Part shown: positions 26,343 through 37,499 of the stretch, in pieces
Position numbering within the stretch: the first letter of the stretch is position 1
Layout of the letters: each line of letters starts with the position of its first letter
NCBI RefSeq assembly: GCF_001612905.1
Contig: NZ_BDBI01000008.1
Span: 162,285-226,284 of the forward strand
Direction: 5' to 3'
Origin: Nocardia ignorata NBRC 108230
GTDB lineage: Bacteria > Actinomycetota > Actinomycetes > Mycobacteriales > Mycobacteriaceae
Length of the DNA stretch: 64,000 nucleotides
The notes under the pieces: generated by a model
Seen by the model: only the letters and a program-made list of their open reading frames with translations
Databases searched by the model: none
Told to the model about the DNA's origin: nothing
Translations under genes and position numbers: made by a program

Positions 26343-26358
26343 ACGGCTGAAAGTCCCG
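26343..26358. promoter_or_regulatory. Putative DosR (DevR) box
   Basis: ACGGCTGAAAGTCCCG, read on the reverse strand, gives CGGGACTTTCAGCCGT and matches the pattern GGGAC-N4-GNCCC apart from one half. It lies 90 bp upstream of the stress protein gene. Confidence 0.55.
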
Positions 26359-26413
26359 TTCCTGTGCTGCATTGGTCCCAGACGGCGGGTCCCGCCGCGC
26401 AAGTGGCACGAGC

Positions 26414-26431
26414 GAGGGCCGAAAGTCCCTC
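26414..26431. promoter_or_regulatory. Putative DosR (DevR) box, best match
   Basis: GAGGGCCGAAAGTCCCTC is an 18-bp near-perfect palindrome; its reverse, GAGGGACTTTCGGCCCTC, fits the known 20-bp DosR consensus well. It sits 100 bp upstream of the hibernation factor start and serves the divergent pair. Confidence 0.75.
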
Positions 26432-26530
26432 GAACCTATGGCCATTGTGCGGAATGGACCGGTACTGCGGCCCTCGCTGACCCGGGTTGCCGTCGGCGAG
26501 CCTGGTCGGGTGAGATCGAAGGAGGACACC

Positions 26531-27334
26531 ATGCTGGTGAGCACGGAACCCACGGACGCGATTGTTCGAATCTCGGTGGGGCGCCACGTCTCCGCCGCTG
26601 CGGCGGAATACGTCCGCGAGAAGATCGGCGGCGCATTGCGTTACGCCTCGGAACCGATTCTGTCGGTACGGATTCGGCTCGAGGGCCATGGGGACCCGGC
26701 GGTCGCCGATCCGATCGTGGCGCAGGCGAATGTGAATATGCCCGGGACGGCGGTGCGCGTGCAGGTGACGGCGGCGACGACCCGTGCCGCCGTCGACGGC
26801 CTCGTCGATCGGCTGCGTGCCCGTCTCGAGCGTGCGGCTCGCCGATCGGACGGCCAACACGATCGCCACCGCGGCGGCGAGCCGCCGACATGGCGCCACG
26901 GTGCTGCTCCCCGCACGCGGCTCCCGTACTTTCCTCGGCCGATGGAGGAGCGTGAGATCGTGCGCCGCAAATCGTTCGCGTTGGCCCAGGCGACCTGCGA
27001 CGAGGCGGCCTTCGATATGTCGTTGCTGGACTACGACTTTCATCTGTTCACCGAGTCGGGAAGTGGCGTCGACAGCGTGCTGTATCGCTCGGGGCCCTCC
27101 GGCTATCGGCTCGCGCAGCTCGTTCCACAGCCCGACCGGGTGCTTCAGTGTGCTGAGCTCGTGGCGATCAGCACCGCGCGCCCACCGTCGCTCGCCCCGC
27201 GAGCCGCTGCCGAGCGGCTGGAGGTGACCGGATGGCCGTTCGTCTTCTTCCACGATCCCGACCTGGGCAGAGGGTGCGTGCTGTATCACCGCTACGACGG
27301 GCACTACGGCCTCATCACTCCGGCGGTCGCGTGA
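26531..27334 (+). CDS. Dormancy ribosome hibernation factor (Rv0079-like)
   Basis: Residues 1-110 have the S30AE/HPF N-terminal character (IVRISVGRHVSAAAAEYVR, VRIRLEGHGDP). Two copies of the HPF C-terminal dimerisation domain follow, at about 125-185 (REIVRRKSFALAQATCDEAA, DFHLFTESGS) and 205-265 (WPFVFFHDPDLGRGCVLYHR). Such proteins silence ribosomes in hypoxia or stationary phase; in M. tuberculosis the DosR member is Rv0079. GAAGGAGG precedes the ATG. The stop overlaps the next ATG by 1 bp. Confidence 0.85.
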   Translation: MLVSTEPTDAIVRISVGRHVSAAAAEYVREKIGGALRYASEPILSVRIRLEGHGDPAVADPIVAQANVNMPGTAVRVQVTAATTRAAVDGLVDRLRARLERAARRSDGQHDRHRGGEPPTWRHGAAPRTRLPYFPRPMEEREIVRRKSFALAQATCDEAAFDMSLLDYDFHLFTESGSGVDSVLYRSGPSGYRLAQLVPQPDRVLQCAELVAISTARPPSLAPRAAAERLEVTGWPFVFFHDPDLGRGCVLYHRYDGHYGLITPAVA

Positions 27335-28101
27335 TGCCGATCATCGAGGAGCGCCGAAAGACCGGTGCACGCCACCGAACCGAGGGCAGCCACGGAGCAC
27401 CGGTGCTCGCGGCGAGAACACCGGCACCTGTGCGCGAGCGCGAGATCGTGATGCCCTTCGAGGACGTTGTGCTCGAAGGCTGTCTCCAGCTGCCCGCGCG
27501 CCCGATCGGTCTCGTTGTCCTCGCGCATGGCGGCGGCGAAAGCCGCCACGCGCCGCGGAACCGGTTCGTGGCCGACCTGTTGGCGGGACACCGCCTCGCG
27601 ACACTGACGATGGACCTGCAGACGGCTGCCGAGGACCAGGCCACGATGTTCGACGTCGAGCTACTCGGTGATCGATTGGCACGAGTCCGACGCCGGTTGC
27701 GGGTGGTCCCGGAGCTGCAACGTCTCCCGGTGGGCTACTTCGGCATCGGGCCGCACGCACCGGCGGCGCTGTGGGCGGCCACCGAACCCGATGCCCAGGT
27801 CGGGGCTGTGGTCGTTCGTGGCGGTAGGCCCGATCTGGCGGGGGACCGTCTGGGACTGATCATGGCACCGACCTTGTTTCTGGTGGGAGGGGTGGACGAA
27901 CGCGTGCGTGAGCGCAACTATCGAGCGGCCGAGGCGATGATCGGGGAACGCCGGGTCTCCGAGTTGACAGCGCCAGGCCTGCCTCGGCGCGCGGGGTACC
28001 TGTCGTGGCGCGCTGCCTATCTGGCTGCGGTGTGGTTCACCGAACATCTGACCGTCGACGCGGCGGCCGACGCCGCCCCGGCAGCGGCCCGAAGTATGTG
28101 A
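27334..28101 (+). CDS. Dienelactone-hydrolase-like alpha/beta protein without catalytic residues
   Basis: The fold pattern is that of small alpha/beta hydrolases: LQLPARPIGLVVLAHGGGES with the oxyanion HGGG, then a strand and FGIGPHAPAALWAAT at the position of the nucleophile elbow (usually FGASTGAAAAL), and FLVGGVDERV with the acid Asp. The Ser is absent and the usual GATH histidine is replaced by PGLPRRAG. It therefore looks inactive as a hydrolase. The ATG overlaps the hibernation factor stop, so the two are translated together. A binding or regulatory role is possible. Confidence 0.75.
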   Translation: MPIIEERRKTGARHRTEGSHGAPVLAARTPAPVREREIVMPFEDVVLEGCLQLPARPIGLVVLAHGGGESRHAPRNRFVADLLAGHRLATLTMDLQTAAEDQATMFDVELLGDRLARVRRRLRVVPELQRLPVGYFGIGPHAPAALWAATEPDAQVGAVVVRGGRPDLAGDRLGLIMAPTLFLVGGVDERVRERNYRAAEAMIGERRVSELTAPGLPRRAGYLSWRAAYLAAVWFTEHLTVDAAADAAPAAARSM

Positions 28102-28163
28102 CGAGGAAATGGCGGCTTGTAGCTCACGCGGAAGTGGCTGGAGGAATTCGGTCCCTACTCGTG

Positions 28164-28179
28164 TGGACCTTCGGCCCTA
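28164..28179. promoter_or_regulatory. Putative DosR box upstream of PPOX gene
   Basis: TGGACCTTCGGCCCTA fits GGGAC-N4-GNCCC with one change and lies 117 bp upstream of the PPOX start at 28296. Confidence 0.6.
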
Positions 28180-28295
28180 GGAACCGGTGAAGTAGCCCTG
28201 ATGACATAGGCGGAGCCGAGAACAAAGAAGGCGAGGTCGGTACTCATGTGGGTGATCGAGCGGTTGCCGCTCGCCGTCGCGAAGGGGGCGATACC

Positions 28296-28769
28296 GTGAT
28301 CGACCCCAGCGACGACGTGGACGCGCGGCGGGCGGTGATGGAACTCGGCAGAGCCGAGGCCATACGGCTGCTGGCGAGCGTGCCGATGGGCCGGGTGGTG
28401 TACACCCGCGACGCCCTGCCCGCGATCCGTCCGGTGAATCACCTGGTCGACGAGGACGGATCGATCGTGATCCGCACGCGTCTCACGTCGTATCTGAGCG
28501 GGCTCGCGGGCCACACCACAGCACTGGTCGTCACCTACGGCGCCGATGAGATCGATCCGGTGCGACGCGTGGGCTGGTCGGTATCGGTGACCGGGTTCGC
28601 TCGGACGGTGACCGACCCCGCGCGGGTGGCCCGCTACGAGCGGCGGCTGCGGCCCTGGGTGGACGGTCTGATGGACAGCGTCATCACCATCACTCCGGAC
28701 ATGGTCAGCGGAATTCGTCTCGTGGATCGTCTGAATTCCGTCGAGAACCGCGATACGGCAGCGGGATGA
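28296..28769 (+). CDS. PPOX-fold protein (Rv3129-like)
   Basis: The split-barrel pattern is present ([38 protein letters not shown]), giving 157 aa of the pyridoxamine 5'-phosphate oxidase family that binds flavin or F420. The GTG at 28296 has GAAGGGGG upstream and is preferred over an ATG at 28248. It is convergent with devS. A PPOX gene (Rv3129) is also near devRS in M. tuberculosis, which supports the regulon assignment. Confidence 0.85.
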   Translation: MIDPSDDVDARRAVMELGRAEAIRLLASVPMGRVVYTRDALPAIRPVNHLVDEDGSIVIRTRLTSYLSGLAGHTTALVVTYGADEIDPVRRVGWSVSVTGFARTVTDPARVARYERRLRPWVDGLMDSVITITPDMVSGIRLVDRLNSVENRDTAAG

Positions 28770-28870
28770 TCTCGGCGGCACGCCTCCTCCGACCGGCGCA
28801 GAAGTCCATGTGACATCACCGTGGCCGATGCGCACCCGTCCTGACCGCGCGGCTGTTCTCGCCGCAACCG

Positions 28871-31316
<2,446 letters not shown>

Positions 31317-31402
31317 GAGTTCGGACCTTTCCGTTCAGGTGACTGTTCCAGCTTACGACCCGGTGGGACCGGACACGGGCTGCGGCGGGAAACCGCCCAC
31401 AG

Positions 31403-32257
31403 TCAGCAGTGTGGTCGTGCGACGAGGACCGGCACCGTGGCGCGGTCGAGGACGGCTCTGCTCACCGAGCCGAGGGTGAACCCGGCGAGTCCTCGGCGGC
31501 CCCGGCTACCGACGACGACCAGTTGGGCGTTCTCGGATTCCTGGAGCAGCCGCCGGGCCGGGTCGTCTTCGGCGACTATCCGTCGTGTCGGCACCTGTGG
31601 ATACTTTTCGGCGTACCCGGCCAGGCTCTGTGCGAGGACGGCCTGTGCATGCTCCGCCATCTCGGTGTCGTCCGTGTGGTTCTCGGGTGCGGTCCACGCG
31701 AGCACGGCGACGACCTCGACGTTTCGGATGGCGGCCTCGTCGAACGCGACGTCGATCGCGCGCACACTGGCGGACGATCCGTCGACGCCGACCACGATAG
31801 GCTTGTCTCGCGGCGGCAGGTCGTTCGGGGGAATCACAACGATGGGACAGACCGACCGCCTGACCAGTGCTCCGCTGACAGAACCGAGCAGGGCCCGGTC
31901 GATGGCGTCCATGCCTCGAGAGCCGACCACGAGCCGCCGTGCGGTGCGCGACTTCTTGGCAAGTACCGATACCGGGGCCGGCCATACCAAGTCGACCGAG
32001 ACGTCGAGTGCGTCCGGTTCGGCCGCCTGGCGGGAAAGGTGCTCGGCGGTGGTCAGGGCCGCGACGCCCTCATCGTGATATGCCTGATTGCGCAAGGTCA
32101 CCACGCCGAGACGAGGGCCGAGGTCCCATCCGATTCCGATCGCGTGCACCAGATGCAACGGCGCGTGATGCAGCGCGGCCTCCTCAGCTGCCCACCGTAC
32201 CGCCGACATGGCGTGTGCGGAGCCGTCGACGCCGACAACGATGGGGCTTGCGGTCAC
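31403..32257 (-). CDS. Universal stress protein upstream of devRS (Rv3134c position)
   Basis: Two UspA domains are present (ASPIVVGVDGSAHAMSAVRW and KPIVVGVDGSSASVRAIDVA); the second ends in VVGSRGRRGLAGFTLGSVS, the ATP-binding loop. The GTG at 32257 has GGAGG 7 nt upstream and is preferred over upstream ATGs at 32314/32338. The 86-bp gap to devR suggests co-transcription, as for Rv3134c. This copy is a separate subgroup from those at 25345 and 38582. Confidence 0.9.
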   Translation of the reverse strand: MTASPIVVGVDGSAHAMSAVRWAAEEAALHHAPLHLVHAIGIGWDLGPRLGVVTLRNQAYHDEGVAALTTAEHLSRQAAEPDALDVSVDLVWPAPVSVLAKKSRTARRLVVGSRGMDAIDRALLGSVSGALVRRSVCPIVVIPPNDLPPRDKPIVVGVDGSSASVRAIDVAFDEAAIRNVEVVAVLAWTAPENHTDDTEMAEHAQAVLAQSLAGYAEKYPQVPTRRIVAEDDPARRLLQESENAQLVVVGSRGRRGLAGFTLGSVSRAVLDRATVPVLVARPHC

Positions 32258-32339
32258 TGCTGTGCCTCCAGAGATGTGGTCGGACGAGGCGGCGACACTG
32301 CTGTAGTTCTTCATTGTGTGCGGGCCGTCGCTGAGCACG

Positions 32340-32789
32340 TCATGCCGGTGAGGCGGTGGTCGGGAACTTCGCTGAACCGATGCCCGTGACGGGGCGGCGC
32401 AGCCGGTAGCTCAACGCACACACCGCGGCGCCGAGCAGTCCGAAGACCGGTTGCAGCCAGTTGAATTGACCGATGACGAACGGCTGGACCGTGACCCAGC
32501 CGAGCAGTAGCAGACCCGCGCCGATACCGGCGAGCGCCGTGTGCGCGAGGTCCCGCACCGCGAGCGCGGCGGTGAACGCCATCGGCAGGCCGACGATCAC
32601 GGCCAGCAGCACCCCGGCCAGTGCCGGACTCGCGAACGGAAGCCGGTGGGTGATCTCCGCACCGAGGTCCGCGCCGCCGCCGATCAAACCCACGGCGCCG
32701 ACGAACGCCCAGAACGCCACGAAGCCGGCGACACCGGCCAACGACGCGCGCAGAGCCCGCTGGGTTCGGCGCTGCTCGAATGTCGACAT
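32340..32789 (-). CDS. Four-helix membrane protein, paralogue family copy 1
   Basis: The start MSTFEQRRTQRALRASLAG is nearly the same as that of the protein at 55091-55492. Four hydrophobic segments follow, with conserved AFVGAVGL, LPF.SP.LAG and VQPFVIGQFNWLQPVFGLLG. No known domain is recognised. AAGGAG precedes the ATG. It is 17 bp downstream of another small membrane protein gene and 82 bp upstream of the stress protein gene, inside the devRS unit, which suggests a hypoxia-linked membrane role. Confidence 0.8.
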   Translation of the reverse strand: MSTFEQRRTQRALRASLAGVAGFVAFWAFVGAVGLIGGGADLGAEITHRLPFASPALAGVLLAVIVGLPMAFTAALAVRDLAHTALAGIGAGLLLLGWVTVQPFVIGQFNWLQPVFGLLGAAVCALSYRLRRPVTGIGSAKFPTTASPA

Positions 32790-32806
32790 GTATTACTCCT
32801 TTGTGC

Positions 32807-33070
32807 CTAGTTCAGGTCGCTCGCGGTGCGTGATGCCCAGGCGATCGGCGGTCGCGATCGCCATCCCCAGCGCAACAGCAGCACGGCGAGGATCGAGTAG
32901 AGCGAGAAAGCTGTATACACCAGCGTTGTGCCATAGGCGTGTGCCCACAGCGGTAGTCGGGGTAGTTCGGCAATCGCGACGGCCAGCAGCACACACGCCA
33001 CCGCGACGGCGGGATAGGCAAGCGGTGCGACCGCCGGGTCGGTAGCCGAATGATCACGATGCGATGACAT
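32807..33070 (-). CDS. Small membrane protein (87 aa) leading the devRS unit
   Basis: Two hydrophobic segments are visible (YPAVAVACVLLAVAIAEL and TTLVYTAFSLYSILAVLLLR) with a basic tail. I do not recognise the family. The ATG at 33070 was chosen over 33172 because the upstream part is not conserved-looking and contains a DosR-type palindrome at 33105-33120. It is probably the first gene of a five-gene unit ending with devS. Confidence 0.65.
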   Translation of the reverse strand: MSSHRDHSATDPAVAPLAYPAVAVACVLLAVAIAELPRLPLWAHAYGTTLVYTAFSLYSILAVLLLRWGWRSRPPIAWASRTASDLN

Positions 33071-33104
33071 GTATCGAGTGTCTCCAGCCGGAGGCCACGG
33101 GGTC

Positions 33105-33120
33105 AGGGCCTCACTGCCCT
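33105..33120. promoter_or_regulatory. Putative DosR box upstream of the devRS unit
   Basis: AGGGCCTCACTGCCCT has perfect AGGGC/GCCCT arms with N6 between, 35 bp upstream of the first gene. GGGACCAAAGTAGG at 33128-33141 adds a half-site. This would give DevR autoregulation. Confidence 0.5.
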
Positions 33121-33200
33121 TGCTCGTGGGACCAAAGTAGGTGATGGCGCGGGTACTTCGAATCGACGCCACGTGAGATCCACTGACCCCTGCCGGCGGC

Positions 33201-34079
33201 TCAGTGGCGCGCGCGGGGGCGGGCGATGATCACGGGGCTCTCGGCGCCGTGCAGCACCGCTTGCGCCACCGAACCGAGGGTCATGCCCGCGAATCCGCCA
33301 CGGCCGTGGCTACCGACGACGATCAGTTGCGCTCCCTCGGACGCGTGCAGGACCGCCCGGGCCGGACGGTCCTCCACGACGACCCGATCGACCTGCACCT
33401 CGGGGTACTTCTCCGCATACCCGGCAAGGCTTTCCGACAGCAGCGCTTCGGCTTCGGTCTGCATCGTCGAGCGGGCCTCGTAGCGGTAGAACTCCGACCA
33501 GGCATTGACCGCCACCAGCCGGACACCGCGGCGAGCCGCTTCGTCGAAGGCGATACCGATGGCGTCGACGCTGCACTCCGAGCCGTCGACACCGACAACG
33601 ACGGGGCCATCGGCATGGACGAGAGCTTCCGGAATCACGGCGACCGGACAGTCGGCGTGCCGGGCGATGGAGGTGCTGACCGAGCCCAGCAGCGTGCGGC
33701 GCAGCGCACCGAGGCCTCGGCTGCCGACCACAACCAGCCGCGCGGAGGCGCTCCGGCTGCGCAGCACGGCGACCGCGGAACCTTCGACGGCGGTGGCGGA
33801 GACCGGGATCTCGGCGATCGCCGCGGCCGATGCCGATGCTTCGGCCGCGGCTTCGTCGGTGACCTCTTTCCCGTAACGGTGCAGTGCTACCGGGTCGTAG
33901 AGCGGACCGGCGAGTCCCGGCCCGTAGTAGTCGGCCGGGATCTCCATCGCGAAGACGATGTTCAGCGGCGCGCGGTGGTGTGCGGCGAACTCGGTGGCCC
34001 AGCGCAGTGCGAAGCGGGATTCCTGCGATCCGTCGACGCCGACCACGACAGGCTGCTTCTGGTTTTCGTGAGGGGACAT
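33201..34079 (-). CDS. Universal stress protein, two UspA domains
   Basis: The domains begin QPVVVGVDGSQESRFALRW and GPVVVGVDGSECSVDAIGIA. The C-terminal loop VVGSHGRGGFAGMTLGSVA is the ATP motif G2xG9xG(S). AAAGGA precedes the ATG. It stands alone between two membrane protein genes, with a weak DosR-like palindrome at 34153-34168 upstream. Length 292 aa matches the other tandem USPs here. Confidence 0.92.
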   Translation of the reverse strand: MSPHENQKQPVVVGVDGSQESRFALRWATEFAAHHRAPLNIVFAMEIPADYYGPGLAGPLYDPVALHRYGKEVTDEAAAEASASAAAIAEIPVSATAVEGSAVAVLRSRSASARLVVVGSRGLGALRRTLLGSVSTSIARHADCPVAVIPEALVHADGPVVVGVDGSECSVDAIGIAFDEAARRGVRLVAVNAWSEFYRYEARSTMQTEAEALLSESLAGYAEKYPEVQVDRVVVEDRPARAVLHASEGAQLIVVGSHGRGGFAGMTLGSVAQAVLHGAESPVIIARPRARH

Positions 34080-34152
34080 GATGGGTCCTTTCTGTTTCGT
34101 TCACTGTGCTCTGCGCGCTGAGGCGCCCGGCAGAGTCGCTCGGCCCACACAG

Positions 34153-34168
34153 AGGGGCCGTTGGTCGG
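34153..34168. promoter_or_regulatory. Weak DosR-like palindrome
   Basis: AGGGGCCGTTGGTCGG, upstream of the stress protein start, keeps the spacing of the box but has several mismatches in one arm. Confidence 0.3.
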
Positions 34169-34175
34169 CATCCGT

Positions 34176-34589
34176 CTATCGGGGCGACCCGCTGCGGGAC
34201 TTCGTGTCCGACATGCCGAGCGCCGCCACCGCGACAGCGAGGAGGACGGATACCGGTTGCAGCCAGGTCAACTCGCGCAGGACGACCAGCTGCAGCAGGG
34301 TCCAGGCGATCAGCGCGGCCGCGGCGGTCGCTGTCGTCGCCGCGCAATGCGGGTCCCCGTGTGCGGCGGTGAGCGCGACCACGGTCATCGGCAAGCCGAC
34401 CACCAATGCGAGCGTCACCCCGGCCAGGATCGGGCTGTGCCAGGGCAGGCGGCTCTCGGCCGCGCCGAGGGATACCACGCCGGTGATCAGGCCGAGCGCA
34501 CCGGCGAACGCCCAGGTCGCCACCAGGCCGGCAAGCAGGCACAGAACGGAGCGGCGAGCATCGGTGTGCGAGAGATAGTGAGAGGTCAT
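34176..34589 (-). CDS. Four-helix membrane protein, paralogue family copy 2
   Basis: This is a diverged relative of the proteins at 32340 and 55091: four hydrophobic segments with AFAGALGLITG, LPWHSPILAGVTLALVVGLP and LTWLQPVSVLLAVAVAALG in the same order and spacing. The N-terminus differs (MTSHYLSHTDARRSVLC). The ATG at 34589 is 35 bp downstream of a good DosR-type box. Function is unknown. Confidence 0.75.
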   Translation of the reverse strand: MTSHYLSHTDARRSVLCLLAGLVATWAFAGALGLITGVVSLGAAESRLPWHSPILAGVTLALVVGLPMTVVALTAAHGDPHCAATTATAAAALIAWTLLQLVVLRELTWLQPVSVLLAVAVAALGMSDTKSRSGSPR

Positions 34590-34623
34590 GTGTCGAGCGT
34601 CGCGCTGCTTCCGCCGTGTCGGC

Positions 34624-34639
34624 AGAGCCGAAGGTCCTG
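34624..34639. promoter_or_regulatory. Putative DosR box between membrane protein and SulP genes
   Basis: AGAGCCGAAGGTCCTG, read in reverse as CAGGACCTTCGGCTCT, matches the best box of the window at 12 of 16 positions. It lies 35 bp from the minus-strand gene and 78 bp from the SulP gene. Confidence 0.6.
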
Positions 34640-34716
34640 CGAGGAAGGGACCGGCGACCCGATCGAGTGACATTCGGCAGTGACCGATCCAGGCCCGGTT
34701 CGGACATGCTGGGGCA

Positions 34717-36441
34717 GTGGTAGCGCGGATACCGCCGGGCTTGCGGCAACTGCAGGGCTATCGGCGTGAGTGGGTGCGGTCGGATGTGATCGCGGGCGTC
34801 ACCGTGGCGGCGTATCTGATCCCGCAGGTGATGGCCTACGCGACGGTGGCGGGTCTGCCGCCGGTGGCCGGATTGTGGGCGACGATCGGACCACTGGCGG
34901 TCTACGCGCTGCTGGCCACCTCCCGGCAGCTCTCCGTCGGACCGGAGTCGACCACTGCGCTGCTCACCGCGGTCGCCGTGGCGCCCCTGGCCGCCGGCGA
35001 TCCGGACCGGTACGCGGCGTTGGCCGCGGCACTGGCGCTGGTGGTCGGCGGATTGTGTCTGCTCGGCGCCGCGATGCGACTGGGAGTGCTGGCCGACCTG
35101 CTGTCCCGCCCGGTGCTGATCGGTTACCTGGCCGGGACGGCGGGGCTGATGATCGTGGGTCAGCTCGGACGGGTCACCGGCGTACCGGTCGACGGGGATT
35201 CGGTGACCGCGCAGGTAGGTTCGTTCGTGGCCGACATCGATCGGTGGCATCCCGCGACCGCGGCGCTGGCCGGTGCCGTTCTGGTGATGCTGTTGATCAT
35301 GGCGAAGTGGCTGCCGCGCGCGCCGGGTCCGTTGATCGCCGTGCTCGCGGCGACGGTGGCGGTCGCGGTGTTGTCGTTGCGGCGGTTCGGGATCGAGGTG
35401 GTCGGTGAGGTGCCCGCCGGTTTGCCGGTGCCCGCGCTGCCCGCCGTGGGCGCTGGCGATCTGACGGCGTTGTTGTTACCCGCCGTCGGTATCGCCGTCG
35501 TCGGCTTCTCCGACAACGCGTTGACCGGCCGGGCGTTCGCGGCGCGCCACGGTACTCACGTGCAGGCCAATACCGAGCTCGCCGCGCTGGGGGCGACGAA
35601 TGTCGCCTCTGCGCTGACACACGGATTCCCGGTGAGCTGTAGTGGCAGCCGCACCAGCATCGCCGACCTGATGGGTGCTCGCACGCAGCTCTACGCACTG
35701 GTGTCACTGGCGGCGGTATTGGTCGTGCTTTTCGGCGCACGGGGTGTGCTGGCCGGATTCCCCTCGGCGGCGCTGGGAGCGCTGGTGGTGTACGCGGCGC
35801 TGCGGCTGATCGACGTGGGAGAGTTCCGGCGCATCGCGCGGTTCCGCCGCAGTGAGCTGTTGCTCGCGCTGGGAACGGTGGCCGCCGTGCTGGTGCTCGG
35901 AGTGTTGTACGGGGTGCTCGTGGCGATCGCGTTGTCGGTCTTCGATCTGCTGCGCCGGATCGCGCGCGCCCACGACGCCGTGCTCGGTTTCGTTCCCGGC
36001 GTCGCGGGCATGCACGACGTGGACGACTACCCCGACGCGAAACCGATACCGGGACTGGTGATCTATCGCTACGACGCGCCGCTGTGCTTCGCCAACGCGG
36101 AGGATTTCCGTAAACGCGCACTCGGAGCGGTGGACTGGTGGGGTGAGCGAGGTGAGGAACCGGTGCGCTGGTTCGTGCTCAACGCCGAGGCGAACGTCGA
36201 GGTGGACCTGACCGCCCTCGACGCGGTCGAGCAGGTGCGAGCCGAGCTCGTCTCGCGCGGAGTGGTCTTCGCGATGGCCCGGGTCAAACACGACCTGCGT
36301 GACGATCTCGACGCGTCAGGGCTGACCGAGCGGATCGGACCCGACAGGCTCTTTCCCACCCTGCCGACCGCGCTCGACGCGTTTCGCTCGGACACCGGCA
36401 CGAGGCCGATCGACCATCGCGGCGATGACCTTGTCCCCTGA
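34717..36441 (+). CDS. SulP-family anion transporter with STAS domain
   Basis: About eleven hydrophobic segments begin with LRQLQGYRREWVRSDVIAGV and TVAAYLIPQVMAYATVAGLP, the SulP/SLC26 start signature. The last 130 residues are a STAS domain (PGLVIYRYDAPLCFANAEDF, LNAEANVEVDLTALDAVEQV). Substrates of the family include sulfate, bicarbonate and dicarboxylates. The GTG start gives 574 aa, the usual size. It precedes a stress protein gene by 78 bp on the same strand. Regulation from the box at 34624-34639 is likely. Confidence 0.9.
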   Translation: MVARIPPGLRQLQGYRREWVRSDVIAGVTVAAYLIPQVMAYATVAGLPPVAGLWATIGPLAVYALLATSRQLSVGPESTTALLTAVAVAPLAAGDPDRYAALAAALALVVGGLCLLGAAMRLGVLADLLSRPVLIGYLAGTAGLMIVGQLGRVTGVPVDGDSVTAQVGSFVADIDRWHPATAALAGAVLVMLLIMAKWLPRAPGPLIAVLAATVAVAVLSLRRFGIEVVGEVPAGLPVPALPAVGAGDLTALLLPAVGIAVVGFSDNALTGRAFAARHGTHVQANTELAALGATNVASALTHGFPVSCSGSRTSIADLMGARTQLYALVSLAAVLVVLFGARGVLAGFPSAALGALVVYAALRLIDVGEFRRIARFRRSELLLALGTVAAVLVLGVLYGVLVAIALSVFDLLRRIARAHDAVLGFVPGVAGMHDVDDYPDAKPIPGLVIYRYDAPLCFANAEDFRKRALGAVDWWGERGEEPVRWFVLNAEANVEVDLTALDAVEQVRAELVSRGVVFAMARVKHDLRDDLDASGLTERIGPDRLFPTLPTALDAFRSDTGTRPIDHRGDDLVP

Positions 36442-36519
36442 CACCGGCCGCCGGAACTCGGCCATGCTCGAGAGACGAATCCGACGCCCGAAACGAACAT
36501 GCCGACGAAAGGAAACGAC

Positions 36520-37422
36520 ATGTCATCCGACGACATCCGTCCCGCCCAGCATCGGACCGCGCCAGTGCTTGCCGCGGTCGACGGTTCGGCAATCTCCTAT
36601 CAGGCCGCCGCCTGGGGAGCTGCCGAAGCCGTGCTGCACCACCGGCCACTGCATATCCTCACCTCGGCCGCCCTTCCGGTCGGCTCGGGGCCCGCGCTGT
36701 CGTTGGGTGAGGCAGATCTCGAGTGGTTGCGCGTCGATGCCGAGCGCATCGTCGGTGAAGCCGCCAGGGTGGCGCGTGCGGCGGTTCCCGACGAGGATCT
36801 CGTCGTCACCACCGAGGTGAGTTTCGAATCAGCGGCCCCACTGCTGATCGAGCGCTCGGCTTCTGCCCGGATCCTGGTGGTCGGCAGCAGGGGGCTCGGT
36901 GCCTTCCAGCGCGGTCTGCTCGGTTCGATCAGTACAGCGGTAACCCGTCACGCGCGCTGCCCCGTCGCGGTGATCCATGGGAACGTCGCGACCGACCCGG
37001 TGTCGGCCGCGCTGCCGGTGCTCGTGGGCGTCGACGGGAGCGCCAACAGCGTCCCGGCGGTGGAACTCGCCTTCGAGGAGGCCTCGCGGCGGAAAGTGGA
37101 TCTCGTCGCGTTGCACGCGTTCAGCGACTACAGTGCCGACCTGCCCACGATCGGCTGGGAGATGGGCAGGCAAACCGCGGAGGCCGAGCTCGGCGAAGCT
37201 CTGGCCGGGCATGCCGAGCAGTATCCGGACGTAGATGTCCGCAGGATCGTGGTGGCCAACCGTCCGGTTCGTTCGCTGCTCGACGCATCGTCTTCGGCGC
37301 AACTTCTCGTCGTGGGTAGTCACGGGCGCGGTGGCTTCGCCAGCATGGTGCTCGGTTCGACGAGTAACGCACTGCTGCATTCGGTGGAGATCCCCATGAT
37401 CGTGGTCCGCGATCGCGGGTGA
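36520..37422 (+). CDS. Universal stress protein, two UspA domains
   Basis: Tandem domains start at APVLAAVDGSAISYQAAAWG and LPVLVGVDGSANSVPAVELA, and end with VVGSRGLGAFQRGLLGSIS and VVGSHGRGGFASMVLGSTS, both ATP-binding loops. AAAGGA precedes ATG 36520. It probably shares a transcript with the SulP gene and is closed by a 12-bp terminator stem at 37453-37488. Confidence 0.92.
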   Translation: MSSDDIRPAQHRTAPVLAAVDGSAISYQAAAWGAAEAVLHHRPLHILTSAALPVGSGPALSLGEADLEWLRVDAERIVGEAARVARAAVPDEDLVVTTEVSFESAAPLLIERSASARILVVGSRGLGAFQRGLLGSISTAVTRHARCPVAVIHGNVATDPVSAALPVLVGVDGSANSVPAVELAFEEASRRKVDLVALHAFSDYSADLPTIGWEMGRQTAEAELGEALAGHAEQYPDVDVRRIVVANRPVRSLLDASSSAQLLVVGSHGRGGFASMVLGSTSNALLHSVEIPMIVVRDRG

Positions 37423-37452
37423 CGGGTTCGCCCAGCCACGGGTGCAGCGAAG

Positions 37453-37488
37453 AAAGGGCGCCCATCGCTACTGCGGTGGGCGCCCTTT
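37453..37488. terminator. Bidirectional intrinsic terminator
   Basis: AAAGGGCGCCCA (37453-37464) and TGGGCGCCCTTT (37477-37488) form a perfect 12-bp stem with A and T tails on both sides. It sits between the convergent stress protein and nitroreductase genes and can stop both. Confidence 0.8.
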
Positions 37489-37499
37489 CGCGGTGGGGG

